This document shows, piece after piece, positions 1-8,453 of a stretch of DNA of 50,120 nucleotides. Source of the DNA: an uncultured Granulicatella sp. (lineage in GTDB: Bacteria; Bacillota; Bacilli; Lactobacillales; Aerococcaceae). Location: the NCBI GenBank assembly GCA_937891475.1, contig CALATC010000094.1:1-50120 (forward strand). Direction: 5' to 3'. The notes under the pieces are model-generated. The model had not been told where the DNA came from. It searched no databases and saw only the letters and a list, made by a program, of their open reading frames with translations. The translations under genes were made by a program, and so were the position numbers. The number at the start of each line of letters is the position of its first letter. The stretch's first letter is position 1.

Positions 1-60
1 AGTTGGTAGAGCAGTAGACTCTTAATCTATGGGTCACAGGTTCGAGCCCTGTAGGAGGCA
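1..60 (+). tRNA. tRNA-Lys (CTT), 5' end cut by window
   Basis: The visible part has the D-arm remnant, an anticodon stem TAGA/TCTA closing the loop CTCTTAA (anticodon CTT, lysine), a T-arm with TTCGAGC, and the acceptor 3' strand AGGAGGC plus discriminator A. No CCA is encoded. About 16 bases of the 5' end lie outside the window. The 3' end doubles as the attachment core of the integrated elements. Confidence 0.9.
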
Positions 61-61
61 T
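48..61 (+). other. att core copy 1 (tRNA 3' end, left end of satellite)
   Basis: CCTGTAGGAGGCAT lies in the T-arm and acceptor end of tRNA-Lys. Near-identical copies are at 8460-8472 and 49925-49938, with one A/G difference. Tyrosine integrases often use tRNA 3' ends and rebuild the gene, which fits the intact tRNA end here. Confidence 0.8.
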
Positions 62-160
62 GTTTGATATTTATTAGAATGAAAATAGCGTAAAATCAAC
101 GTTTTAACATATCGTGATTTTCGTTTTTAGCTGTTTTTGATTAGTTTGGATAAATGGGTG

Positions 161-180
161 TCTAAAGAGATTTCTAAAGA
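161..180 (+). repeat. Satellite left arm-type repeats TCTAAAGA x2
   Basis: TCTAAAGA occurs at 161-168 and 173-180, 12 bp apart. The same pair, again 12 bp apart, lies at 8356-8375 in the right arm next to the integrase stop. I infer arm-type integrase or excisionase sites. Confidence 0.5.
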
Positions 181-228
181 CGTTTATTAAAAAATAAAAA
201 TAACACCCCTATGGTTAAGATGAAAAAC

Positions 229-256
229 TACACCTTGCTTTGTGAGGTGTTTTTTA
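229..256 (+). terminator. Rho-independent terminator
   Basis: ACACCT (230-235) and AGGTGT (245-250) form a hairpin followed by a T-run. It probably ends the tRNA transcript or read-through into the satellite. Confidence 0.6.
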
Positions 257-257
257 T

Positions 258-286
258 TTGAATAATACTTTCTATTTAACTATAAT
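258..286 (+). promoter_or_regulatory. Promoter of satellite small RNA 1
   Basis: TTGAAT (258-263), a 17-bp spacer and TATAAT (281-286) make a near-consensus sigma-A promoter. No ORF follows. A terminator hairpin lies about 60-80 bp downstream. The promoter at 5325-5353 has the same hexamers and spacing. Confidence 0.6.
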
Positions 287-292
287 TAGTTT

Positions 293-372
293 GTGTTTCC
301 CGTTTCCATTAAACACCAATAGGACTTTATCGTATATATAAGAGGTGCTAGCAAATGCTAGTGCCTTTTTTT
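293..372 (+). ncRNA. Candidate small RNA 1 of the satellite
   Basis: A transcript of about 80 nt is predicted from the promoter at 258-286 to the hairpin GGTGCTAGC / GCTAGTGCC (344-365) with a T-run to 372. The terminal hairpin is almost the same as that of small RNA 2 at 5395-5423. No protein-coding potential is seen. The function is unknown. Confidence 0.4.
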
Positions 373-420
373 GTGTTTATTACAAGGTGTAAAAATAAAA
401 TTAAGGGGAGAATGTATACA

Positions 421-500
421 GAAATGGGGGGCGCGGTCTTTTGTACCCTTTTCCTTTCGTGATTTTCCTAGGGGGTATGCCTATACTGTCCCCTATTCCT
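421..500. other. GC-rich island, possible cos-like packaging site
   Basis: GGGGGGCGCGG (426-436) stands out in a very AT-rich element. CCTAGGGGGTATGCC lies nearby (about 468-482). On the - strand this reads as a C-rich block after a purine-rich stretch, which is reminiscent of cos regions of Firmicute cos phages. Some satellites carry a helper cos. This is an inference from composition and position; no cleavage evidence exists. Confidence 0.3.
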
Positions 501-539
501 TCATGTATTAGGCTTGTTGGGCTTGCATGGGTGTTACCT

Positions 540-1160
540 TACTTAATTATTATATTGTTTGTTCTTGCAAGATTGTTTGTTTAGTTGTCTGTCTAACTCT
601 TCTAGCTTCTTCTTCCTTACTTGCTAGCGTCATCTTGTTCTTTCTTACTCAATAGAACACACAGCAAGTTTATTCATCATCTTCTTTCTCTTTAAGTCTT
701 CTTGTTCTTCCACTGTCTTTCTCACGTTAATTGTCAGCAAAGATTTTCTTATTAAATAATATTCCACGTTTCAAACCCATTCAGATGCTGTTCTATATGC
801 ATCATCTCACGCTTTAGTATTTCATTCTCTAATACTCTTTACATATACACTGGCTAGCCTGTCTTTGTAGTCTGCCCTCTTTATCCATAATATTTTTCAT
901 CTTATCTTTCATCTTACTAAGCTTGCATCATAGATAGCTAGGACGATTGAATAGCACCAGTCAGTTACCTTCTAACAGCAAAGACTTGTAACTTATCTAA
1001 CTCCTTCATATTCGCTTATTTTCTGCTTTATTTGAGTCTTATTGGTTAGAGATGAATAAATACATTGTATGATGCAACACGCTTGTAGCACACATTTTTT
1101 CTGCCTATTCTTGCATCATCTTTTCCTGTTTACTTTCATGATTACAGAATCTTGCTATTT
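540..1160. other. About 600 bp without an intact gene
   Basis: The - strand is purine-rich but broken by frequent stops in all frames. Only peptides up to about 30 residues can be read. It may be the remnant of a decayed gene or a structured noncoding stretch. I see no RBS-led ORF of convincing length. Confidence 0.4.
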
Positions 1161-1186
1161 AATTTTGAATACAAAAAAAGAGGGAG

Positions 1187-1768
1187 TTAACCCTCTCTTG
1201 CTTGTTCGGTTTTATATTCATTAACCACGTACTTAAATTCTGCTTTATGCACTAAATAATAACGGTCTATACATCCATCTTCAAACTGAATTACTTCATA
1301 GTGTTCTTTATCATTTAAGTGTTTCAAGTCATTTTCAAGCTGTTGAATTGCCCAGTATTCGCTTATTACGCTTTCTAATTCATCTGCTTTAACATTTAGC
1401 TGTATAGACTTCATACCTTCTAATGGCTCTGATAGCAACTTAACTATATATCGCCACTCTTTAATGGCGTTTGTTTTCTCATCATAGATTGGATAACCTT
1501 TAATTGCTAGAGTGCAATAACTTAACTCGATTACCACGCCTTCATAACTGGTTATTGTAATATCGTCTATACATGGGTTGAAATAATATTTTTGAGTCCA
1601 TTGTTCACGTGTTTGATAACCACCAACATTGATTTGTATTCCGTCAAAATCTCCTTGTTCTGTTGTATAGATTGGATTTTTTATTCCGGCTTCTTGCGCC
1701 TGTATTATAGCTCCATAAATAGCACAATCTGGATTTTCGCTATATGAAGAAATTACTTCTTGCATCAT
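1187..1768 (-). CDS. Hypothetical satellite protein, 193 aa
   Basis: I do not recognise this soluble protein. It starts with two Met codons, with GGAG about 15-20 bases upstream. It is rich in Glu, Ile and Tyr, has no signal peptide or membrane segment, and its last third is probably helical. It is the last gene of the leftward satellite operon, beyond the origin region. In related islands this place often holds interference or packaging-redirecting genes, but nothing in the sequence proves that here. Confidence 0.7.
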   Translation of the reverse strand: MMQEVISSYSENPDCAIYGAIIQAQEAGIKNPIYTTEQGDFDGIQINVGGYQTREQWTQKYYFNPCIDDITITSYEGVVIELSYCTLAIKGYPIYDEKTNAIKEWRYIVKLLSEPLEGMKSIQLNVKADELESVISEYWAIQQLENDLKHLNDKEHYEVIQFEDGCIDRYYLVHKAEFKYVVNEYKTEQAREG

Positions 1769-2029
1769 ATATATATATTGCTCCTTTAAAAATTATTGAA
1801 TGGTTATTTTGAGGGTCTCCTTTGCATACACATTAATAGCTTTCCTAACTCATTCCTTCTAATTCAATCATCGCAATATATCTATAATATCTTTAATTTC
1901 TTCCTTTTTCCCTCATGTATATTATACTAAATGCTACAGCTTTATGATAGCAATACACCTTTTATACAGCAAAAAGGACGGCTTTTTCTTACCGTCCCCT
2001 TGTTTTTAATTAGACTAGCTTTGATTTTA

Positions 2030-2366
2030 ATACCAAAACCAACTTTTAAGCCTAAAAACCAACCTTAAACCAACTTTTTTTCTAGTTATGGTTGGTTGAC
2101 AAAACATTGTCATATCAACGTTTCTAAGCAACAAAGCACATAAAACCAACTAACCAACTTTAAAACTCACTTCCTATATAATTATTTTATTTTTAAAATT
2201 TGTTTATGTTTTATCTCTTAAGTTTTTATTTTTTTATTTTTTCTATAAGAAGTTAAAAATAAAGTTGGTTGGTTGGTTTTCAGCAAAAAACATTGTCATA
2301 TCAACGATAACCAGACCAACTTTACTCTAGAATAAAGTTGGTTCAAAGTTGGTTGGTTGGTTTTTA
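2030..2366. other. Satellite replication origin (iterons around AT-rich core)
   Basis: Copies of AACCAACTTT or its complement AAAGTTGGTT lie in two clusters, about 2035-2166 and 2262-2362. They flank an AT-rich stretch at 2167-2261. The block directly follows the stop of the primase-helicase. SaPI origins have the same design: two iteron clusters around an AT-rich region just past rep. TTGTCATATCAACG is also found once on each side (2107-2120, 2293-2306). Confidence 0.75.
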
Positions 2367-4877
2367 AATATCGTTTTCTTTAATAAGCATTGGTTGGCAA
2401 ATCGTACTTTCTTTATCATAGTTATAAATGATATCCCATTCCTTTACAATATCTGTATATAATTGCCAATCTGCTTTATGAAATGCTTCTAAAGGCTTTT
2501 TGTTATTTTTATCATACTCCCATCCTTTAGCTTTCATATATTCTTTAATCTGTTTAGTAAAAATATTTCGGCTAAGTCTTGTACTTCTACCATTTTCTAA
2601 TGCATATACAGCTTTAAAATCTGCATACAAGAATTTTAACGGTAAACGGGTACTTGTAAATTGTGGTATACGTTCCTCAACATAACGTGCAACGGGGTCG
2701 CTATCCATAATAATTTCTTTAATATACCGTTTGTGTTCCTCTGTTTCTATCCATTCCCCACTTAACACTAAATGTTCCAATGACTCTTTAGCTATCCATT
2801 CTAATAGACTTTGGTCTTTAATGTATTTTTCTTTCACGTGAGGATTGTTTTCAGCGCCTTTAAAACTTTTTTTAAATTCAATGATACGTAACCGTCTAGT
2901 AAGCCCGTCTGTTACATCACCAAAATTAGGTAACCCATTCATTGATTGCACTACTTGGCAACTAAGGTTATGAGTTTGTGCGTTTTCTCCTTTAGCTTCA
3001 ACCTTCAACGGGTCACCAGTTGCCATGGTTTTTAGATTTGCACTATCAGGGTTATAATCTTTAGGTGAATTATCGTCACCAATAACTAATGCTTTTCCGA
3101 CTGCTCTAGAATTATCAAAACGGTTTTCAATATCTTTTAATCGTAAAGCAACAGTATTTTCTTTGCCTACTAAGTTTTCTAGTAGTTTTTGAAATGTACT
3201 TTTACCACTTGACCCTACTCTACTGAATAGAAATGCAACGTGACCACTAGGCTTGTTTGTATGGATTGTGCTGGCTATTAATTGCCACAATAGCTTTTTC
3301 TTTTCTTCATCTCCACCCATAGCAATATCTATCCATTTACTAAAAGTCCAACCATCAGGGAATACTGGTTCAACAGCATCAGGATTATAATTCACCCCAA
3401 TAGTACTTTCAAAAACAAAATCAGGACTAAATGGGTCTAATTGTTTAGTGGTTACGTTATAAATTCCATTCTTAAAAATAATGTAATTATAATCTGTATC
3501 TCTTTCTTTATCTTCAACTTCATTTAACAACAAATCTAATACCTCCTTACACTCATTTCTTGTTAAAGAACGTTCAGCCGTTCTAAAGAGTGTCTTTCTA
3601 TAATAATCACTACTGTCATACTTTCCTGTATCGGGGTTATAAATACCTAAATAACGTGTATCAGCATCATAACTGCCTAACCTCCCCATATCACAATGCC
3701 GTTTCAAAATATCTGCTACTACTCGTACTGGTTCTTTAGGCTTTTTTAACGTCCCATCTCTTTTAGTTTCTGCATGTTCTATTTTCCACTGTTCACTATC
3801 TTCATGTATACGTTTTTTCAATTCTTTAGACGTGTCAGACGGGTTAAATTGTCTATCGGTTCTAACTTTAAACCAATAATAAAAGCTCCATGGATTTTTA
3901 TAAACACCACGGTGTAGCATTAAATGGAGTTTACTTAAATTCCCTATCTTATCTTTTGTACCATGTATCCAGTCTGTATTCCCTAAAGCAAGGATTTTAG
4001 TACATTCCACCCCAGTGTCATAATCAATCTCACCACTACTAATAGCTTTGGCAATCACAAGCATATCTGTTACTGGTTTGTCATAACCCATTAATTCAGC
4101 TTCATTTACTTCTACATAACGTTTCATGATTTCCATAGCATCATCATGTGGTATATTGCCGTTATTATTGAATTTAGAGGCGTATTCTCCCGTAACTTTC
4201 TCTGTTTGCTTAATTGGTGGTTTAATATCCTTAATATCTGGAGTTTTGAGCTTTTCTCCCTCAATGTATACTGGTTCAATATGAGAATTTTTAGGAGTAA
4301 TTACTGGTAACCCTGCAAACTTTTGCCAATCGTTTATAACACTTTTATCGTATTCAATCCCTATTGTATCGGCTAATTCTTTTGCAACTATCTTGTATTC
4401 GTATTCTAATAGTGGTCTATCTGGTTCAAACACTACACGCCAACGTGGAAAATTATCCGTATACTTAATAGTTGGGTATATATAACATTCAACATTAGGC
4501 TTATTCTCTTTTATGATGCTTACAAACTCATCTAATGAAGGCGTGTCCTTATCATCATAATCTAATGTAATAACGTCCCTTCTTATGATGCTATCTGTAT
4601 TACGTTTTAATTTATTTTCTTCATCTCTTTCTATATACCCTGACATAAAGTACAACTGATTGTTTTTAATGCCTTCCATTTTTGCATAATATTCAGCTAT
4701 TTCATCATTAGTGTATGGGTATTTTTCTTTCATTCTTTCTATATCACCATTCAAAAGTTTTGCACCTATAGGCACTCTGTTAGGTGTATAGGTCTTTAAC
4801 CAATCAATAGGACTAAGTTCTGTTTTCTCTACACTAATTTTGTTATTAAACCAACCTTTTTCAGTATAAATTGGCAT
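2364..4877 (-). CDS. Primase-helicase (Pri-Rep, D5/P4-type)
   Basis: This 837-aa replication protein has an N-terminal primase-like region with an acidic pair in LDYDD (about 105-109). The C-terminal SF3-type helicase has Walker A GSSGKST (555-561) and Walker B VIGDD (598-602). It should unwind and prime at the adjacent iteron origin, whose last repeats run into its stop codon. Its start overlaps the stop of the 135-aa gene upstream (TAATG), implying translational coupling. It is full length, with no breaks seen. Confidence 0.88.
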   Translation of the reverse strand: MPIYTEKGWFNNKISVEKTELSPIDWLKTYTPNRVPIGAKLLNGDIERMKEKYPYTNDEIAEYYAKMEGIKNNQLYFMSGYIERDEENKLKRNTDSIIRRDVITLDYDDKDTPSLDEFVSIIKENKPNVECYIYPTIKYTDNFPRWRVVFEPDRPLLEYEYKIVAKELADTIGIEYDKSVINDWQKFAGLPVITPKNSHIEPVYIEGEKLKTPDIKDIKPPIKQTEKVTGEYASKFNNNGNIPHDDAMEIMKRYVEVNEAELMGYDKPVTDMLVIAKAISSGEIDYDTGVECTKILALGNTDWIHGTKDKIGNLSKLHLMLHRGVYKNPWSFYYWFKVRTDRQFNPSDTSKELKKRIHEDSEQWKIEHAETKRDGTLKKPKEPVRVVADILKRHCDMGRLGSYDADTRYLGIYNPDTGKYDSSDYYRKTLFRTAERSLTRNECKEVLDLLLNEVEDKERDTDYNYIIFKNGIYNVTTKQLDPFSPDFVFESTIGVNYNPDAVEPVFPDGWTFSKWIDIAMGGDEEKKKLLWQLIASTIHTNKPSGHVAFLFSRVGSSGKSTFQKLLENLVGKENTVALRLKDIENRFDNSRAVGKALVIGDDNSPKDYNPDSANLKTMATGDPLKVEAKGENAQTHNLSCQVVQSMNGLPNFGDVTDGLTRRLRIIEFKKSFKGAENNPHVKEKYIKDQSLLEWIAKESLEHLVLSGEWIETEEHKRYIKEIIMDSDPVARYVEERIPQFTSTRLPLKFLYADFKAVYALENGRSTRLSRNIFTKQIKEYMKAKGWEYDKNNKKPLEAFHKADWQLYTDIVKEWDIIYNYDKESTICQPMLIKENDI

Positions 4878-5284
4878 TATTCTACCCCCTTTCTTGTAGC
4901 ATCTGAAAGGGTTAAATTAAGCTGTATTTCTTTCATGAGGGCATTTAGTCCGTTTTCTAGGGCATAACGTTCCTCGTATCTGCTGTAGTCTAAATAGCTT
5001 CCAATCCAACTAGCTACTAATGGGAGTGGTGCATATTCTAATATTTGTTGCGTTAACTCTTCCTGTATTGCTAAGTGTTTATAGTACTGTTGCCTATGCA
5101 TCATATCTATTTCTTTCATTCTATGATGCCGTTCTAACACCTCTAACTCATTTAAGTTTATAGATTGCATTTTAGTTAGCACAGTTACTACATTACTTAC
5201 TTTTTGTGCATTGTTTTTTGTTTCGATTTTAGCTAGCTTTAATAACATTTTTAGTAGTTCTTTATATTCATTGTTTATTGTCAT
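4877..5284 (-). CDS. Hypothetical protein, 135 aa, coupled to primase
   Basis: A soluble, mostly helical protein with no recognised motif. I chose the ATG at 5284, six bases after GGAG, over the GTG one codon earlier. Its stop overlaps the primase start by one base, so it is probably a replication accessory gene. It could also be a regulator of the primase. Confidence 0.7.
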   Translation of the reverse strand: MTINNEYKELLKMLLKLAKIETKNNAQKVSNVVTVLTKMQSINLNELEVLERHHRMKEIDMMHRQQYYKHLAIQEELTQQILEYAPLPLVASWIGSYLDYSRYEERYALENGLNALMKEIQLNLTLSDATRKGVE

Positions 5285-5324
5285 CACATTCTCCTTTTCT
5301 GTATAAGATAAGGCAGATACATAA

Positions 5325-5353
5325 TTGAATAACTCATCTACTCATGCTATAAT
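5325..5353 (+). promoter_or_regulatory. Promoter of satellite small RNA 2
   Basis: TTGAAT (5325-5330), a 17-bp spacer and TATAAT (5348-5353) lie on the + strand, opposite to the operon around it. It has the same hexamers and spacing as the promoter at 258-286. Confidence 0.6.
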
Positions 5354-5359
5354 AAAGTA

Positions 5360-5423
5360 TGTTGATTTGAGTTATATATATGTAATTTTGCCTAGGTGCT
5401 AGTTTCTGACTAGTGCCTTTTTT
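5360..5423 (+). ncRNA. Candidate small RNA 2, antisense in the replication operon
   Basis: An RNA of about 64 nt is predicted, ending in hairpin GGTGCTAGT / ACTAGTGCC (5395-5417) plus six T. The T-run is only on the + strand, so this is not a terminator for the - strand operon. The RNA would pair with the mRNA between the 65-aa and 135-aa genes. It resembles small RNA 1 in its promoter and terminal hairpin. Confidence 0.45.
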
Positions 5424-5619
5424 ATTTGCTATAAGTTTCGATAATACACACCTTATTGTTAATCTCTTTAATTTGCACTTCTAATAGCTTATCAGACGGC
5501 ATTTGTCTGCTGTCCTTTACTGTTTGTAGTGCTTTTTCTACCGTACAATCCTTTAATAATGTAGCAATGATATATAATTCATCTGTTTCTACAATCCTTG
5601 CATAACGTGGTATTTTCAT
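5422..5619 (-). CDS. Hypothetical protein, 65 aa
   Basis: A small soluble protein with a good AAAGGAG ribosome site and ATG start. No family is recognised. It lies between the excisionase-like gene and the replication genes in the leftward satellite operon. Confidence 0.65.
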   Translation of the reverse strand: MKIPRYARIVETDELYIIATLLKDCTVEKALQTVKDSRQMPSDKLLEVQIKEINNKVCIIETYSK

Positions 5620-5644
5620 ATTAATCTACTCCTTTTTCACTTTT

Positions 5645-5657
5645 ACCATAGGGGTGG
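5645..5657 (+). repeat. Repeat ACCATAGGGGTGG, copy 2 of 3
   Basis: The copy lies between the 65-aa and excisionase-like genes. Similar copies are at 7179-7191 (same orientation, with a similar pyrimidine-rich upstream flank) and at 204-215 (inverted). It may be a protein-binding site or a duplicated leader segment. Confidence 0.45.
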
Positions 5658-5669
5658 TTTATTTTGTTT

Positions 5670-5942
5670 TTATTTTTTGTATTGTTGTAAGAATGCATCA
5701 ATATCTGATTTCTTATAGTATTGTTTACCTTGTACTTGATACACTGGTAAGCCTAAGTTTTCCCACTGTTTCAAAGTAGGAGCAGATACAGACACATATA
5801 ACTCATTTACTTCTTTAGACGTTAAATAATCTTTTGTAATGCTTGCTTCTTGTTTGCCCTCTGCTACAGCAGCTTTATAGACTGCTTTTAGCATGGAATG
5901 TAATTCCGTTGAAAATTCTTTAGGTAATTCTAGCGTTAACAT
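5670..5942 (-). CDS. Excisionase-like winged-HTH protein
   Basis: A 90-aa protein. The C-terminal half (about 41-90) fits a MerR/Xis-type DNA-binding domain: LTSKEVNELY, then an APTLKQWENLG helix, a short wing around QGKQYYKKSD, and IDAFLQQYKK. The N-terminal part is helical. In PICIs, xis or alpA lies in this leftward operon right after the regulators. Its start overlaps the stop of the 41-aa gene. It could also be a transcriptional activator. Confidence 0.7.
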   Translation of the reverse strand: MLTLELPKEFSTELHSMLKAVYKAAVAEGKQEASITKDYLTSKEVNELYVSVSAPTLKQWENLGLPVYQVQGKQYYKKSDIDAFLQQYKK

Positions 5943-6061
5943 ACTTCTTCATCTCCTTCCTTAATATCATTTGCCAACCACACACCGTAAGCAATACCTA
6001 CTACAAACGATATGCCCACGGTTAAAATTAGTTCGATATTTTGCATCATACCTACACTCAT
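5936..6061 (-). CDS. Small membrane protein, 41 aa
   Basis: ATG at 6061, with GGAG ten bases upstream. One hydrophobic segment of about 20 residues (roughly 11-30) is followed by an acidic tail. Its stop overlaps the start of the excisionase-like gene. The function is unknown. Such peptides sit in the early operon of many temperate elements. Confidence 0.55.
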   Translation of the reverse strand: MSVGMMQNIELILTVGISFVVGIAYGVWLANDIKEGDEEVC

Positions 6062-6076
6062 TCTTTTCACGCTCCT

Positions 6077-6307
6077 TTATTTTATAAGTTGTAATTTTCT
6101 GTAATTGTTACTAAAAAAAATATCTTCAATAGATAAATTAGGAAAATATTTGATTACTTCTGAATGAAATTTCTCCATCTCATTTTTAGTAAATTGAGTT
6201 TTTCCTTTTTCTTTATTAGCGTAAGAATTTATCGATATCCCCAAAATATCAGCAAAGTATTTTTGACTCTTACCCGTCATTCTTCTATAACTTGATACAA
6301 GTTCCAT
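6077..6307 (-). CDS. Cro-like HTH regulator, 76 aa
   Basis: An HTH domain is seen at SQKYFADILGISINSYANKE. I chose the internal ATG at 6307 because AAAGGAG precedes it. The longer reading from 6361 would begin in the promoter spacer. It is transcribed from the TTGACA/TATGAT promoter at 6353-6381, divergent from the repressor. A copy of the operator sequence lies in its own 3' end (6087-6106). Confidence 0.75.
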   Translation of the reverse strand: MELVSSYRRMTGKSQKYFADILGISINSYANKEKGKTQFTKNEMEKFHSEVIKYFPNLSIEDIFFSNNYRKLQLIK

Positions 6308-6324
6308 CCTCACATAACTCCTTT

Positions 6325-6437
6325 CTGTAAATTTCTGTAACTCAACAACTACATCATACACATTTATTTGTTGATTGTCAACAAAATAGTTGTAATTTTC
6401 TGTAATTATGGTATTCTTTACTTGAAGGAGTTGATAG
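6325..6437. promoter_or_regulatory. Satellite switch: divergent promoters and operators
   Basis: The leftward promoter is TTGACA (6376-6381) with a 17-bp spacer and TATGAT (6353-6358), read on the - strand. A likely rightward promoter is TTGTAA near 6390 and TATTCT near 6412. Operators TGTAAWTTTCTGTAA lie at about 6326-6340 and 6388-6407. The 20-bp copy at 6388-6407 is repeated exactly at 6087-6106. Confidence 0.7.
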
Positions 6438-6438
6438 A

Positions 6439-7104
6439 ATGAAAAAACAAGAAGATATCATAATTGGTAATAGAATAAGAAAAATAAGAACGTCACTTCA
6501 AATGGACCAAAAACAATTTTCAGAAATTATTAATACAACTGTTTCAGCATTAAGCAATTGGGAAAACGGTAGAAATAAACCTAATATGGAAAAACTAAAA
6601 AGAATTGCACAACTAGTAGATATTTCTGTAGAAGAATTATTATATGGTAATATCTTAAGACACTATTTTAATGAGCATTGGACACAATTAATTAAAAATG
6701 AAGATACTGCCAAAGATTACTACAATATTAATCAAAAAGAGTTTGAATATGTACAATCATCAAAAGAAAAAGTTTACGAAAATTTCTACAACAATGCTTT
6801 AGAATATGGTTATAGTGATAATAATAACGATAATTTTTATTTATTTGCTTTAGCAGTAACTACACTGTTATCAAAATATTATACTTTACAAATTAACGAT
6901 AACCATTCACGTGCTACTGTTTTAAAAACAGCATCCAAAGCAATTGAGCAAATTACTCTAACTGCCGGAAATGCTATAAAACAAACTACTAATGTTGATG
7001 ACAAAATATTTTATTTAAAATTAGTAGAAATTACAGAAGAATATGCTATGAAAATGGACAAACTATTTAAGACTATCCGTCATAATGATGAAAGCACGTT
7101 ATAA
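6439..7104 (+). CDS. CI-like satellite repressor without S24 domain
   Basis: A 221-aa protein with an N-terminal HTH_3 domain (about 8-65; DQKQFSEIINTTVSALSNWE). The C-terminal half is helical and has no LexA-type Ser/Lys peptidase motif. So it is unlikely to be cleaved in the SOS response. PICI master repressors are instead relieved by a helper-phage protein, which fits. AAGGAG lies about ten bases before the ATG. It is divergent from the Cro-like gene. Confidence 0.78.
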   Translation: MKKQEDIIIGNRIRKIRTSLQMDQKQFSEIINTTVSALSNWENGRNKPNMEKLKRIAQLVDISVEELLYGNILRHYFNEHWTQLIKNEDTAKDYYNINQKEFEYVQSSKEKVYENFYNNALEYGYSDNNNDNFYLFALAVTTLLSKYYTLQINDNHSRATVLKTASKAIEQITLTAGNAIKQTTNVDDKIFYLKLVEITEEYAMKMDKLFKTIRHNDESTL

Positions 7105-7178
7105 TCTTACATCTATCTATCATTGAATTGACACAAAATAATCACAGCATTTTATGATGCAATGCCTTTTTCCTTTTT

Positions 7179-7191
7179 ACCATAGGGGTGG
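7179..7191 (+). repeat. Repeat ACCATAGGGGTGG, copy 3 of 3
   Basis: The copy lies directly before the integrase, and its GGGGTGG may act as a weak ribosome site. It shares its pyrimidine-rich upstream flank with the copy at 5645-5657. Confidence 0.45.
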
Positions 7192-7211
7192 TAATGAAAG
7201 GGAAATACAAA

Positions 7212-8360
7212 ATGGCAACAATTACAACATATACAACAACAAAAGGTACGTTTTTTAAAGTGAAAGGTTATCTAGGCATAGACCCAATAACTGGTAAACA
7301 AGTCAATATTGAAAAAAGAGGGTTTGAAACTAAGAAAGAGGCAAAGCTATACTTAAGCACTGCCCTACAAGACTTAAATGATAACTCATACAGCAAAAAC
7401 TTAAAGAATTTAACTTTCAAAGAGGTTTATGAAGAATGGCTAGAAACGTATGGGAACACTGTGAAAGAAAGCACACTACATAAGACTAAGGTAATTTTTA
7501 GAGACCATATTTTACCAAAGTTTGGCAAATGTAGAATAAATATGATTGAGGCTAAGACTATACAGAAACAAGCCTTTGACTGGAATAAACACTATAAGAA
7601 TTACAAAAAGTTTATTAATTACACTTTCTCTGTTTTCTCTTATGCTTTGAGAATGGGCTATATTAATAGCAATCCTAAAGATAAATTTACGATGCCAAAG
7701 AAAAAGCAAGAAATGAAAGATGAGGCTTTAAAATTTTATACTAAAGAGGAATTACTCGTTCTATTTGATTACCTAGAAAAGGACACTAGTACAGAATGGG
7801 TTACATTGTTCCGTTTACTAGCCTTCACAGGAATTAGACGTGGTGAATGTTTAGCACTTACATGGAACGATATTGATTTTATTAATAATACTCTTACTAT
7901 CAATAAAACTATTTCAGTAGGACACAATAACAAACAGATTATACAAGACCCTAAGACGTTTAATAGCCACCGTACTATCTCATTAGACGTTTTTACTATT
8001 CAGATGCTAAGAAGATGGAAGGTAGAACAAGCAAGCATGCTGTTAAAGTTTGGGCATAACTCAATGAATAAAAATCAGCTACTCTTTTCTACAGCATCTA
8101 AAAATACTATGTATTCATTAAGCAAACCACGTACTATACTCAAAAAGGTTTGTGATAAGCATGATTTTAAATTCATTCCTATTCACGGCTTTAGACACAC
8201 ACATACAAGCTTACTAATTGCAAGTGGTGTTTCTAGTGAGTCTGCTAGAGACCGTTTAGGGCATTCAGATATTCAAACTACAATTAATATCTATACTCAC
8301 CTTACTCAAAAAGCTAAGGACAATACTGCTTCACAATTCGCAAAATACATGGGCATCTAA
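7212..8360 (+). CDS. int: Tyrosine integrase of the satellite
   Basis: A 382-aa phage-type tyrosine recombinase. It has an N-terminal arm-binding domain and a core-binding domain, then the catalytic residues Arg in TGIRRGECLALTW, HxxR in HGFRHTHTSLL, and Tyr in TINIYTHLT. I prefer the ATG at 7212, nine bases after AAAGGG. GTG 7188 and ATG 7194 are alternatives. It ends 100 bp before the shared att core, and arm repeats overlap its stop. The gene is intact, unlike the prophage integrase. Confidence 0.93.
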   Translation: MATITTYTTTKGTFFKVKGYLGIDPITGKQVNIEKRGFETKKEAKLYLSTALQDLNDNSYSKNLKNLTFKEVYEEWLETYGNTVKESTLHKTKVIFRDHILPKFGKCRINMIEAKTIQKQAFDWNKHYKNYKKFINYTFSVFSYALRMGYINSNPKDKFTMPKKKQEMKDEALKFYTKEELLVLFDYLEKDTSTEWVTLFRLLAFTGIRRGECLALTWNDIDFINNTLTINKTISVGHNNKQIIQDPKTFNSHRTISLDVFTIQMLRRWKVEQASMLLKFGHNSMNKNQLLFSTASKNTMYSLSKPRTILKKVCDKHDFKFIPIHGFRHTHTSLLIASGVSSESARDRLGHSDIQTTINIYTHLTQKAKDNTASQFAKYMGI

Positions 8361-8375
8361 AGACTTTTCTAAAGA
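8356..8375 (+). repeat. Satellite right arm-type repeats TCTAAAGA x2
   Basis: TCTAAAGA occurs at 8356-8363 and 8368-8375, a 12-bp period, overlapping the integrase stop codon. It mirrors the pair at 161-180. Confidence 0.5.
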
Positions 8376-8453
8376 GATTGCAGTTTTTAGAGTGTTAACC
8401 TATGTAAAAACCTTGATATAACGCCGTTTTGATAAATATATTGTAATTTTTTA

